Assembly: GCF_023973825.1 (NCBI RefSeq)
Contig: NC_090120.1
Span: 576,001 to 640,000 of the forward strand
Reading direction: 5' to 3'
DNA from: Plasmodium brasilianum
Lineage: Eukaryota > Apicomplexa > Aconoidasida > Haemosporida > Plasmodiidae
Length of the DNA: 64,000 bases
Below, piece by piece: positions 38,928 through 51,036 of this stretch (positions are counted from its first letter, which is position 1; the number at the start of each line of letters is the position of its first letter). The notes under the pieces are model-generated. The model was not told the origin of the DNA, ran no database searches, and saw only the letters and a list, made by a program, of their open reading frames with translations. The position numbers and the translations under genes are program-made.

Positions 38928-41900
38928 TCATGTCAGGCGCAAGGCCCACATTTGCAGTCCTGGTATAAGAAAAACTGCCTTCTTCTGAAATCTGCTTATT
39001 TTTTCGTATTCGTTTCCTTCATTACATTCTACAGTTTTATCATGCACAAGTTCTATGTTATCGTGGAACTGTGAACTCTTTTGTTTAATTGCCATTTTTA
39101 CCTGTGCACTATCATTTAGGTTACTACGTTCATTATATTGTTGTTCATTTTTTATACGTTTTTCATCTACAACAGGATCCAAACTGTAAGTCTGTTTCTT
39201 CAGTTTGTTGACTTCATCATCCCGTTTGATAAAAACATCATGAATATATAAACTATCGTAAATTTCTTGAAAATTTTTTCCTTCTTCTAATTTTAATACT
39301 TGATATTTAACACATATTTTCATGTTTGTTATTTGTTTAAAAATGTTATAAAGTCGTTTATTCCTTTTCTGCTCTTCCCCAGGATTTCCCTCATCATTAT
39401 ATAAACTATTTTGACTAGACTCATTTGTGGTGCAAAAATCCAAATTTATTTTAAATAATACATCATTTGATATATTATAAATATATGTACATTCTTTAAA
39501 TGATATTAAAACGTACTCAAATTTCAAACTAAGCAAATTATCACTGACTGACTTTTCTGTCTCCACTATTGGCACATAGAAGACAATTGCGTTTTTCAGC
39601 TTTATATTATCATTTATGCTTTTTTTAATTTTCACTCTTGAGCTTTCTTCCATATTATAATCAGCACCATCATTGCTGCTACCACTGCTACTACTTCCAG
39701 TACTACTACATGTATTTCCCCTTTGATCGATAAAATTTTCCTCATTGGTACTCAGAATTTTATTTTCACCATCCACGTTCTTTCTGCTTATACTGTTCAT
39801 ATTTTTTGACGAGTCCGAAATGTATGTAATGTGCGTAATGGGCATAATATTGTCACTTACACCGTCCTCCTTACCATTAACATTAATGTAATTGCTGTTT
39901 AATATATTAAGACAAATATTTTCTTTTATATTTTTCGTTATAACGATTTCTTGAATATAAGCTTCAGTTAGGAAGCTTATCACTCCCCTATTTAAATAAA
40001 AGTATTTCTTTATTGGTATATGCCCCCCTTTTTTTAAGTTCACACTATGCTGAAAACAATGTCTTTCGTCAGTTTTGTCACTTCTGCCACTTTTGTAACT
40101 TTCATCTGTTTCTTCTGTTTTGTCTGCCTCTTCCTCAAGGGGTTTGTCATCCCCCTTTTTCTGAGTCCCTTCTCCTTTGTAGTATTGAACTAGCCGCCTT
40201 GTCTTTCTTTTTGAGTAGGCCGAATCTTGTCTGTCACTGTGGTACCGATGACCCGACTGTTCCCCCATTTCTGCTTGTACATCGCTCACCCCCTCATATT
40301 TATGCTTGTTGTTATTCAAATATATTAGGTATTTGTTTAAAAGAAAATTTTTCAAATGCGTCTGAGCTTCGTCCGTTTTCTTCTTCTGATAATTGCACTG
40401 TTCACATATTCTCTTAAAATCTTCGTAAGTATATGGTAATATTTCCTCTTCAATAACACTATTTAGAATTCTATGAACAACAATATCAATATATCTCCTA
40501 ATAGGTGAAGTAAAATGTATGTACTTACTTAAGAGAAGACCAAAATGACATGAATAATTTTTTTCTCCCTCTACAAAGGGAATATAAATAGCTTCTTTAT
40601 AATATTTCAAAATGTTGTAATGAAGACACAGCAGTTGATTTTCACTTAACACTTTTTCACATACTGATAATATATCATTTATTGTGTTATTATTTATGTT
40701 AATCATTCTGTTGATTTTGTTGTATGTACTATAATCAATAATATGTAAAAAGTTTTTCTTTATTTCTTCCGAGGAGTTTTCATGTATTCTCAATAATCCT
40801 AATCTCTTATTATCAAATATTTTATTAGCAACTAAAAAATTTGTTAAAATCATCATTTCTTCTATTAACATATGACTTTTCTTTTTATACTCAATTTTTT
40901 CTAGATGTACATTTTCCATATTTGTTTCGTTTAACAACTTTTTAAATTTCGGTCTTTTTAAAAATTTTTCAATAACATACATATCATCATTACCTTCGAA
41001 TGATATATACTCTTTTGTCATTTCGTCTATATTTATCGGTTTGAACTCCTCTGAAGAATTATCATTATTCGAGTAGGTGTTGGGCAAAGCAAAGAGCAAA
41101 GTTTCTGTTTGATAAATGTTTTTCCTTCCTGTTTTCTCTTTCAACATTCTTGATAATAAATATAGTCTAAATATATCACTCCCTATCTTAACTGATATAT
41201 TATGCTTATCACAGATATGTTCAAAATTGGGTATAAAGTAACTTAAGTTTAAATCCCCTCGAACTAATATTTTCTCCTCAATGCACTTAGCACTACGGTA
41301 ATTACTACCACTTCTGCTATTACTTTCACTTTCGCAATTACTGCTACATCCAATAGTACTATTAATGCTTAGATATATGTCATTTATATAATCTTCCACC
41401 ACATCGTAATTCAACTTATACTTGCTTTTAATTAAACATTTCTTTATATCTACACCTTTCAACATTTCTCCTACAGATATATCATATGGGTTTGATATAT
41501 TGTCTATGAAGAAAAAGATCGAGAAGGATAACTTCTCCCCTTCAGTGTTTAAGGAGCAAATGTGTTCACTCAAAATTGATGGAAGCATATGGATTACCCT
41601 ACAAGGGACGGAAAAGAGAAAAATATACATATTAAGGTCAATATAACAAAAAGAAACAATCCATATAAATGAAGTTACACCATATAAGTAATGCAGTCAT
41701 GTAAATGCATAAATGTGAAGGAGAGATTGCGCCATGAGCAAGTACAATGCATAGGAGAGCACACAGCACTGGCAAAAAATATATATTTTTTTTATTTTTA
41801 TTTTTTTTTCATATTTATATTTTCATATATTTTTTTTTTATTTTATGATAACTTATTTTCGTATTATCTTTTTTTATCTCAAATGAACACTCACAAATAG

Positions 41901-44439
41901 CTTACATTATGTCCATATATATGGTATTGCAAATTTTTGAGGCCAACTTATCATAGTATGAATTGGGGGAAATAAAAAAGGAAACATCTGAAATATGTAC
42001 TCCTATTTTGTACTGAAATTTCTTTTTCGAATTTTTATCAGTCTTCACAAATTCAATGGATAAAGCATCATCCAGATCTTTTGCATTCAAGGGGTCTATG
42101 GTAAATATGTCCAAATGAGTAATTATGTCCCTGTTTTTTAATAAACATTTGATCATGTATTTTTGTATACTTCTATTAGTTTGCTGAATATACCTCAGAT
42201 ATGCTATTTTTTTTTCAATTTGGTCGACGTAGCTCTTGCTCCCTTTTCCTTGGCTATTATTATGGATATCACTACTAATGCTACCACTACCACTACTCAC
42301 ACCCTCAAAATAATTTGCAAGTGGAACGAAAACATTTTTTCGATGAAAAAACGCGTCAAAAATTTTATCCTGCACAATCATCTTAGATTTCAAATAGGAC
42401 ATGTCAGTTTTTCCATATATATGAAAATGTATTTTATAGAAATATATAAAAAAATATATGATACCAAACAAATTCTTTTCACTACCTAAAATTGTACTAA
42501 TATTTCCTAATGGATTAATTTGATTCTGTTCCCACTGTTTAAATTTAACCAAAACATATAAATTAATTTTTTTTTTTTGCAGATGATACAATATCTTATT
42601 TACCATAAAATTGGATGACTCATATATGAAGCATGGCAACCTAGCATCAACCGATTGTAATTTTGCAAGCAATTTTTCGCTACTTCTTTCTTTTTCTTCA
42701 TTTTTATATATTTGTATATAATCAATCTTTTCAATATTGGGCTTACTGATTACATGTTCCTTATCACACTTATAATTTACGATATCACTATCCACCTTAT
42801 TACTAATTAAAACTTTTGATGCAGTTCCATTTTTCAACTTATTTGATATATCCTTTTTCCCAAATGTATTGTTTATTTTTTCTTTAATATTTAAATAGTT
42901 CAACGTGCAAACAATTTCCATACTTCTCCTTTCCACGATGTTAACAACTCTGCAAAAATTACCCGTCTGTTCTTCTTTTTCTTCGTTTTCTTCGTTTCCT
43001 CTATCTACTCCCCCCTCTTCCTGTATCCCTTCCTCCCCTTTCATTCCATTTGTATCAGTATTCTTTTTACGATTCACTTGAATCTGTTCATTTTCTTTCT
43101 CTTCAGAATCTTGAAACCTTTTTATCTTTCTTCTTTCCGCATAAGCATATACTAGATCATCATTCAAGGCTCTATTCCTACTAATATACCCATATACATA
43201 AAAAAAATTATTTTTAGAACAACCTAACGATTCTTCATTAACAACAAAACATTTATTTGTATCAAATGGTGAAACATATAATACTCCCTTAAACAATTTA
43301 TTTTGTATATCTTTGTCACTACCTTTCTGTAATTCCAAAATTTTATTTATTTTTTCATTTTCCCAATATTCTTCATACTCCACATTTATGTAACTCTTCT
43401 CTATAATTGCATTATCCGTAGTTGGAACTAAAATTTTATTTTTTCTCACTTTCAAAGGAACGGATTTTACTTCAGATGTATTCTTCCCATGACTACTTTG
43501 ATGTTTTTCCTTACTGTTATTATTTAAATCTGTATCACTACTGCTTAACAGTTTATCGTTTTTCAAAATGTCCTCATGCATCCTGTCAACATTGTTCTGT
43601 AGTAGTACCCCTTTTTTATTACATGTACTTTCTATGCGTTCATTCTCTTTATAAATTTTATTCTCAACCTTCTTCCCCTTAATCTGCACTTCATTTAGTT
43701 GAAGCACCTGTTCTAATTTTTGTTTTTCTCCTGCTCTTTCTTCGTTAATCCTTCCCAGAGTCAAACTTTTCACGTAATGTCCATCTCTGTTCAAACATTT
43801 TTCTGACTTGTTTATTCCCCTTGAAGATTTATTTCTGTTTAGTATATGATCATCTACAACTTTTAAATAAACATCCTTCCTTTCTAAATATTTCTTTTTT
43901 TCTTTCAAATATTTTTTATCATTTATATTTTCATTTTTGTTCCTCACATTATTATGGATGTGGTTGTTCAAGGCGTACATTTCATTTCCTTTTAAAAATG
44001 TTGATTTTTTACTAACGCATTGTACGCTTGTATTTTCGCTACTACTAACAACTTTATTATTGCAATTTCCTTTTTTAATATTTTCCCCCACCCGTGCTTC
44101 CTTTTGAATGCATATATTTTTTATAGTAGCATTTTCATTTATCTTCCTTTCAGAACAAATATTTGCAAATACCTCCGCATACTTGTCCAAATTTTTGATA
44201 TCTTTCTGTTTTATTTTATTAAATACTTGTTCATAAAAATTATTATCATCTTTTTTAATGTCATAAGGAAAAATGGCTTGCTGTTTCTTCTTTTTATCTA
44301 CATTACATTTATTTTCCTCGATCTGAGAATATTTCTTATTTTCTCTTTCCTTCTCCAATTTAATTTTTCTTATGATTTTTATATTTTCATATATTTTCGT
44401 GTAATAACAGCATCTTCTAACATTTTTTAATAAAAACAT
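38928..44439 (-). CDS. RNB-family (RNase II / Dis3-like) exoribonuclease, two exons
   Basis: Exon 1 is 44439-41906 and exon 2 is 41598-38928, about 1734 residues. Exon 1 ends ATAAT|gtaagc in phase 2; exon 2 begins after ttgtag with G GTA ATC CAT ATG, giving IYMDIM joined to VIHMLPSILSEHICSL. That junction is the normal RNB-domain order. Exon 1 carries the catalytic IDPLNAKDLDDALSIE (about residues 780-795, with the metal-binding Asp residues) and GVHISDVSFFI. Exon 2 carries FSIFFFIDN and, near residue 1205, HFTSPIRRYIDIVVHRIL. RNB enzymes degrade RNA 3' to 5' processively. The N-terminus (MFLLKNVRRCCYYTKIYENIKIIRK) is basic and has no acidic residue before position 18, so organelle import is possible. 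Long low-complexity inserts separate the conserved blocks, and no PIN domain is seen, which argues against the exosome subunit Dis3 itself. Confidence 0.88.
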
Positions 44440-45771
44440 ATTCCGCTCTCCGTTTCTTCTTGCCTTTTTTCGTCTTTATTTCGTTTCTTTTAACCTTTTT
44501 TTATTTTTATTTTTTTTTTTTTTTCACACTTGTATTGCCTTTATATAAATCATTTTGTTGTTATATTAGTACAAGAGCAGTTAGACGGTATTATATATAT
44601 TTTTTGATGAATGATACGATGTTAATAAGAAATATATATTAAGCCTAGATTTACCGTACCTATATATTTATACACATATATACACAGGGGTAAACTCCAC
44701 ATAGCGCGGCATAGTCTTAAAAATAGGGGTGGTTTTTCAAAAACTCAAACAACTTAAAAAATTAAAAAGATAAAAATATAATATTATATAATGATAAAAT
44801 GATATAATGATAAAATGTAGAAAATATAAAACGTTAAAAGGATAAGACGATAAAAGGATAAAAAAAAGATTATAAAAATTTTTTCTTTGAATTATTCAAA
44901 AATAAGTTTAAAGCAAGCAAATAAATCTATAAAATTGAATTAATATTTAAAAATCAAACTAAAAAATGTAAGAGGAATATTAAAAAAAAATAAATAGTTC
45001 GAACTTATACATATGTATATGTATATATATATATATTATATATATATATATACATAACACGTATATAATATATGCTTCAAATTAAGCATATTCTCTTTCT
45101 TTCGCTTTTTTCTGTCAAAATTTTCATCAGTATTTTTAAAAATCAACAAACTTTTTCTCATTTGTTTTTTTTTCTTTTAACAATTTATTCACAAATTATA
45201 ATACTTTTTTACAATTCCTTTTTAATTATCGCTTAGCTCTTTTTTTTTTTTTTTTTTTTTTTAATTTTTTTTACTCAATAAAATAAATTATACGTCATAG
45301 CAACAATATAATTTAATCGCGAAACATATTTTTTTCAGATCATTTTTTAATGACTATTTGCGTATACATATTTGGTATATTTTCATATATATATACACAT
45401 GTAAACTTATATAATAAACATATATATACACATATAAATAAGCATAATATAAATATATATTTACACATATATATATACACAATGTATATATAGTAAAAAT
45501 GGGAGTATGTACAAAAATTTTGACAACATATAAACTTAAATACGAAAAAAAAAAAATTTTCCATTTAGGAAGAATAATTTTTTATAAATGTTTCTTTCAA
45601 TGCCTAATTTTTTTAATGTTTTAATTTGATCAATTTGAACGTCTTTTATTTGTTTACCTCAGTATTGTTACTACTATTTTGTGCAGCTACTTTGTACTGG
45701 TACTATTTCGTATTTACTAACATTATAACCATTTCTTATCCTTTACTGTCGTTACCATTTGTTTTAAAACG
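44440..45771. other. Divergent intergenic region (RNB / VPS46)
   Basis: 1.3 kb with both promoters. (TA)n tracts near 45010-45060, a T tract at 45241-45262 and A-rich DNA at 44750-45000. No coding frame of normal composition before the VPS46 start. Confidence 0.6.
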
Positions 45772-46731
45772 ATGGGAAACAAAATATCTACAGAAGATCA
45801 CATCTTTCGTTTGAAATTAAAAACTAAAGAACTAGTAAAAATACATTTACAAATTAACTATTAAATGAACTCTTATATTTTCCCTTTTCTTGTCATTCGT
45901 TTTTTTCATTTTTCTTATAAACGAATTTTTAGGAAAAATTATCAAATAGATCAGAACTAGAAGAAAAGAAACTAATAACGGATGTAAAAAAAGCAATACA
46001 AGCAGGAAAAATTGACATCGCAAGGTCAGTAAAAAAAAAAAAAAAAAACTTAAAACACGAAAAATTTTATCTTCCTTTTGGAGACAACATTTTTTAGATC
46101 TGACTTTTACGTGCTAGATTTGTGTTTTTTCGTAATCTGATCTGATTTTATTTTATTTGATCTAATTTAACCTTTTTTTTTTTTTTTTTCTTAAACCTTT
46201 GATGTTAGAATATATGCGGAGAAATGCATAAGAAAAAAAAATGAAAAAATTAATTATCTAAATTTAAGTAATAAACTAGATGTCCTTGTATCAAGATTAG
46301 AAGGGGCCCACAGATGTGCATCGGTTCGTACTCAACTGCTTTATGCAAAATAAATGTGTAAAGAAAGTCTAATAAAATGGAAAAAATTAACTACGTGATA
46401 ACATATGTTTATATGGAGTGTATATACTTAAATATAGTAAATAAATTTGTATAGAGTAAATACATTTCTGTGTGTAATTTTCTTGTGTGCACCATCGCCT
46501 TTTTGCAGCTAGTTAAAGACGTCGGTGTTATGATTCCCTTAATACAGAAAATAAACGCAGAGACTAATGCAGTTAAAATAGGGAATGATGTAATGAAACT
46601 AGAAAACATTTTTGACGAAATAGTACAAACCAATCAAATAAAAAAAGAAAAAGAAAAAGATGAATATATAACATATTTTTATATACATATTTACGTACTA
46701 TCACGTTTACTTATACAGTGGTACATGTATG

Positions 46732-46794
<63 letters not shown>

Positions 46795-47478
46795 CTTTTT
46801 TAATTTTTTCAGAGTATTAGTTCTGACCTAATAAACGACACCGTTCAAACCTCCTCTGCTATTAATGCACCAACAGAAGAGGTAAAATAAAGGGATTTTA
46901 TAAAAAAAGAAAAAAAAAATTATAACATTTAATAGCTCGCTTTATTAAACCTTACATTCTACACTTCTTACAATTGCTTAATCAGGTGGATGAATTAATA
47001 TCAAAAATAGCAGATGAACATGCCATTAAATTAGATGGACAAATAGGCCCCGTTAGTTCTATTAATAAGGTAATGTACTTTGTTACATTTCCATGTAAAA
47101 AAAAATAAAACAAAACAAAACAAGCGAATGACATCATACAACACCACGTTATATATATTCTTTTTAAAATAATATTGTTCAAATTTATACGTACAATTAA
47201 CAATAAATGAAAAAATTAAGTAAAAAAGTTCAATCAATGGGAAGAGATAAAATTAAATATAATATTTTACCTAATTAAACGTGGTCAAAAATGTTAGAAA
47301 TGATATTATAGTAAAATTGGTCCGTATGCATGTGTATACACATATATATATATATATATATATATTTATCAACCTTTAACAGTGAAAAGGTAGTAATATT
47401 CCTTTCTGCTTTTTTTTTATTTTATAGCATTTAGAAGAAATATCTAATATGAGTGAAAGAATAAAAAATTTAAAATAA
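45772..47478 (+). CDS. VPS46: Vacuolar protein sorting-associated protein 46 (CHMP1/Did2, ESCRT-III), seven exons
   Basis: Exons 45772-45834, 45933-46024, 46209-46323, 46509-46622, 46813-46881, 46986-47069 and 47428-47478 join to 195 residues (human CHMP1A: 196). All introns are GT...AG and every join keeps phase. Matches to the CHMP1/Did2 family: HIFRLKLKTKEL at the start, IYAEKCIRKKNEKINYLNL (family: RVYAENAIRKKNE), NKLDVLVSRLEGA, LENIFDEI, and VDELISKIADEH (family: VDELMSKVADEN). ESCRT-III subunits polymerise on membranes to cut buds inward; CHMP1/Did2 recruits the Vps4 ATPase. The protein opens MGNKIS, a good N-myristoylation signal, and ends SNMSERIKNLK, which resembles the MIM1 Vps4-binding helix. 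The donor of exon 4 (gtacaa after ATA) is the least certain: it leaves that region about four residues short compared with CHMP1. Confidence 0.9.
46740..46796. repeat. (TA)n microsatellite plus T tract in VPS46 intron 4
   Basis: About 18 TA units followed by a T tract that serves as the polypyrimidine region of the acceptor at 46811-46812. Confidence 0.85.
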
Positions 47479-49116
47479 CAAAATGTTCCCGCTGTTTCCA
47501 CCCTCTGAATATACATATAATTGTACATATTTGTATGCGTCTTAAATGTGAATTTTTTTTTTTTCCTCCTTCACTTCCTCTTTTTAAAACAACCATTTTG
47601 GAGATCCTAAAATGAGATTATCTTCTTAATTTGTTTTTGTTATGTAATAAAACAATAAATGTGCTACACAGATAGTTGTATATTTTTATATGCATGGAGC
47701 ATATATTTATGCATACTCGAAATATGTATATTATTGTCTAAAAATAAAAAAGTTTATAGAATTAGCTTTTTTTTTTTTTTTTTGCTTGTTACATTTTTTC
47801 TCCTTTAAACTCAAAAAAAGGAACAAGCATGAGAGAAGGATATACATCGCCTATCCCATTTTCTTTCTCTTTCTCTTTTTCTTTCTTTCTTTCGTTTTTT
47901 TTTTTTTTTTTTTATATATTTTTGCATCAAAAAACAACAAAGAAAAAGATTTTTTATATTATTATTATTATTATGCATATTTTTTTGCGTGCCCATTTAG
48001 TTATACATTTGATATTAAAAATTATGAATAGGAAATTATTTTATTTTGTACAGTAAAATATTTGTAATTTTGGCCCTTCTAAAATATGTATTTATCAGAA
48101 TATACAAATGAGTTATTCGTACAGATATTCGTTTTTTTTTTTCAATTTATTTATTTATTTTATTGATTTTTTTTTTTTTTTTTTAAGAAATATGTTTTCT
48201 TTTATTTCTTCTTCTTACGTATATTGAAAATGTATACACATTCGCGTAACTGAATATACAAACTTTCATCAACTGAACCTCAAAAAATTTGAGTAAGCTT
48301 TATTTATAACTCAGCGAGAATTTTTCAAATTACTTCATTATATAATGGTCCCCTGAAAATGCAAATAATATTTTTTTTTTTTTTCCAAATAACGTAAGCA
48401 TATAAAACGATTATTCTTTATTTACCTATGCACACATGTTATTAATCCTCAAAAGTACATGGAACGATAAGAATATACAATTAAAGTACATCCAAACAAA
48501 TTCAAAATATTTTCTTTACTAGCGTAATGACTTTCAAAAGGTCTATGCAGATTTTAAAGATTTCGTTTTCATGTATGTTTAAAAAGAAAAACAAGATTAC
48601 ATACTTACAAATTTCAATTATTTCTCTTTCTTAAAAATGTTCAAATATAAATATACATATTTGCACAATTTGGGTGCTTTGTATTACAAAAAAAAAGAAA
48701 AAAATTTATACACATACACATATATCAATACACGTATATCTATACACATATATCAATACACGTATATCTATACACGTATATCTATACACGTATATCTATA
48801 CACGTATATCTATACACGTATATCTATACACGTATGTCTATACACGTATGTCTATACACGTATATCTATACACATATATATATACCTACCCATAAATAAA
48901 AACATACAAAAAAAGTGCGTAATAGCTAATGATCAAATGAATGCAACAAATTAAATCATTTCCTTCAAAAAAAAAAAAAATAAAAAATAAAAACAAAATA
49001 AATTGAGTAAAGTACATGGCCAATAGATCAACGTACACATATATTCGTCCATTTTCATTTCTCTTCAAAATTACGCGCTAGGGTTATTTACTTTTCCCCT
49101 TTTTAAAATATCGCCT
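47479..49116. other. Convergent intergenic region
   Basis: 1.6 kb between the 3' ends of VPS46 and the unrecognised minus-strand gene. T tracts (47768-47783, 47897-47914, 48168-48184), a TTA run near 47960 and a 14-bp minisatellite (48715-48882). Frames at 47690-48056 and 48637-48954 are simple sequence. Confidence 0.65.
48715..48882. repeat. 14-bp minisatellite (TACACGTATATCTA)
   Basis: Exactly twelve 14-base units: mainly tacacgtatatcta, with tacacatatatcaa at the left end and tacacgtatgtcta on the right. Variants are grouped by position, as expected from stepwise duplication. Confidence 0.95.
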
Positions 49117-50700
49117 TTACATATGTATGCATGATACTAAATAATTCAAAAAATGTTTTGTCACACTGAACAACAGAGTCTCGTCCGCTTTTTTCAATAT
49201 AGGCAAGTTATTATCTACCATATAATCGTTAGCTCCAATATTAATATAAATACTCCTTTCACAGTAATTTTCTCCACAGGAGTGTCCTTTTTTTTTCTTT
49301 TCATTGTCACTCTTATTTTTGTATATGTCAAACAATATTTTACTATATGTAAAAAAAGGGTCCTTAGTAGTACAATTTTTATTATCAAAATTTGTAATAG
49401 ACTTATGTAATTGATCGAACTTCTTTTTCGTAATTTTTGTACATTTCAAAATATAAGAAGAATTATCATTTAAGTCATTCTGAATATAAAATTTGTACCC
49501 CTTGTTATTTAAAAAAATATTTTCAAACAAATTTTTGTCTTCTTCATTTTTAAGAAAAAAGTTTTTTAAATATTCAAAATAGGTTTTCCCCTTAAGCATA
49601 AAATTTTTGTTTCCATAAATTAAAGTAATACACGGTTGCCTCTGTTTTACGTTAATTTTATTTTCTAACAATATGTCTGAATTATTACACATATGAAATA
49701 ACTTTTTCAAGTAAGAGTTAAACTTATTAGTATAATTATTAACATTTAGAAGTTCGTTTGTGGAAATATTTTCTACTATATTTTTTAAAGTATTATTTTT
49801 CCTAATTAATGATATGACACTTATATTTTTTAAATCTTTTTTATTACATATCTTGCTATCGAAAAAATTAAAAAGGTTTTCACTATTTAATTCATTTATC
49901 TCATATATGATATGGTCCTTATTCAAATTATTTGCATATATGTAAAACGTTTTCCCTTCTTTATCATATATGTAAAAAATAAAATACATGTACGTAAATA
50001 AAATAAAATCCTTCGTAGAATCATTCTTACCATTATTATTACTAACCACATCATTATTTTTATTTTCATTTTTAAAAAAAATTACATACTTTTTCACTTT
50101 ATAAGCATTAACTATTGAATAGCTATCATTTTTAATACTATCTTTATGGTTAATTTTTTTGCTTAATAAATCGTTAAAATTTATTTTATTAGTTAAGGAT
50201 AATTTGTTTGGAGATATCTCTTTTATTTCTTCAAAACCGACAATATTGTAAAAAGAATGATGACTGAATACATTTTTTGCATAACCTGTCATAAACCAAA
50301 TACTTTCCTTTTCATTTAAAACTTTTAATCTCTCTATGATGTTTTTGTCTCTTTTAAAAAAAAGAATTATATTTTCTTTTACGCTCTTTACTCCTTCATT
50401 TAATTTAGGGGACGAACTGTTTTTAACGCTCATGATGCTACCGAATGGCCATGTATTCCTTCTATTGTTCGATTCCCCTCTTTTTTTTCTTTTTATAAAG
50501 AAGTGATTATTTCTACCTCCATTTTGTTTCCTCTGTATATTATTTTGAAAAGATACCTTTTTTCTACCACTAAACAATAATTTCGTATTTTCAATTTTTT
50601 TCGCTGCATTCCTTAAAAAAAAAATAACAAACACAAGGAAAAGATTTACATTCATAGTTATGTAAATACACAAATGATAGAGAAGCGCAGGTAAACGCAT
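49117..50700 (-). CDS. Conserved-looking protein of unknown function with N-terminal hydrophobic leader
   Basis: A 527-residue frame I do not recognise. A second Met at residue 16 begins MNVNLFLVFVIFFLRN, a good signal-peptide or anchor core; the next 60 residues are strongly basic (Lys/Arg/Asn, few acids), so together they resemble a bipartite apicoplast leader. The remainder is Lys/Asn/Phe-rich but of varied composition, with beta-rich blocks such as FILFTYMYFIFYIYDKEG and PCITLIYGNKNFMLKG, and ends SVTKHFLNYLVSCIHM. No catalytic motif stands out. Either the first or the second Met could be the start; the second gives the cleaner signal peptide. It is convergent with VPS46 and divergent from the Maf gene. 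A signal peptide for the secretory pathway without apicoplast import is an equal possibility. Confidence 0.7.
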   Translation of the reverse strand: MRLPALLYHLCIYITMNVNLFLVFVIFFLRNAAKKIENTKLLFSGRKKVSFQNNIQRKQNGGRNNHFFIKRKKRGESNNRRNTWPFGSIMSVKNSSSPKLNEGVKSVKENIILFFKRDKNIIERLKVLNEKESIWFMTGYAKNVFSHHSFYNIVGFEEIKEISPNKLSLTNKINFNDLLSKKINHKDSIKNDSYSIVNAYKVKKYVIFFKNENKNNDVVSNNNGKNDSTKDFILFTYMYFIFYIYDKEGKTFYIYANNLNKDHIIYEINELNSENLFNFFDSKICNKKDLKNISVISLIRKNNTLKNIVENISTNELLNVNNYTNKFNSYLKKLFHMCNNSDILLENKINVKQRQPCITLIYGNKNFMLKGKTYFEYLKNFFLKNEEDKNLFENIFLNNKGYKFYIQNDLNDNSSYILKCTKITKKKFDQLHKSITNFDNKNCTTKDPFFTYSKILFDIYKNKSDNEKKKKGHSCGENYCERSIYINIGANDYMVDNNLPILKKADETLLFSVTKHFLNYLVSCIHM

Positions 50701-50826
50701 AAGCGGAAGGACGTTAAAAATTATAAAAAATACTCAAAGGTTTACAATTGAGTTTATACTAAATAGCACGCGCCCTGTTTCCATTCTGCAGGTGCGTATA
50801 TTAAAGAGTATCTACATTTTAAGGAA

Positions 50827-51036
50827 GTACACGTTAATACGTTCATGTTAATACGTACACGTTAATACGTTCACGTTAATGCGCACACGTTAATACGTTC
50901 ACGTTAATGCGCACACGTTAATACGTTCACGTTAATGCGCACACGTTAATACGTTCACGTTAATGCGCACACGTTAATACGTACACGTTAATGAGCACAC
51001 GTTAATACGTACACGTTAATGAGCACACGTTAATAC
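50827..51036. repeat. 14-bp minisatellite (GTACACGTTAATAC) with 28-bp higher-order unit
   Basis: Fifteen 14-base units in phase. Two variants, gttcacgttaatgc and gcacacgttaatac, alternate through the middle, giving a 28-base dimer; the right end switches to gtacacgttaatga / gcacacgttaatac. Each unit carries acgttaat, so near-palindromic ACGT pairs recur. Its C+G content is higher than that of its surroundings. Confidence 0.95.

Noticed and set aside
38928..41630. Independent gene with start at 41630
   Set aside because: The first ten residues come from the intron and acceptor; it starts in the middle of an RNB domain completed by the upstream frame.
47690..48056. Small gene with Phe-rich product
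   Set aside because: Composition is set by T and TTA runs and the frames overlap each other; it lies in the VPS46 3' flank.
48715..48882. CRISPR-like array
   Set aside because: Units are contiguous 14-mers with no spacers, in a eukaryotic nuclear sequence.
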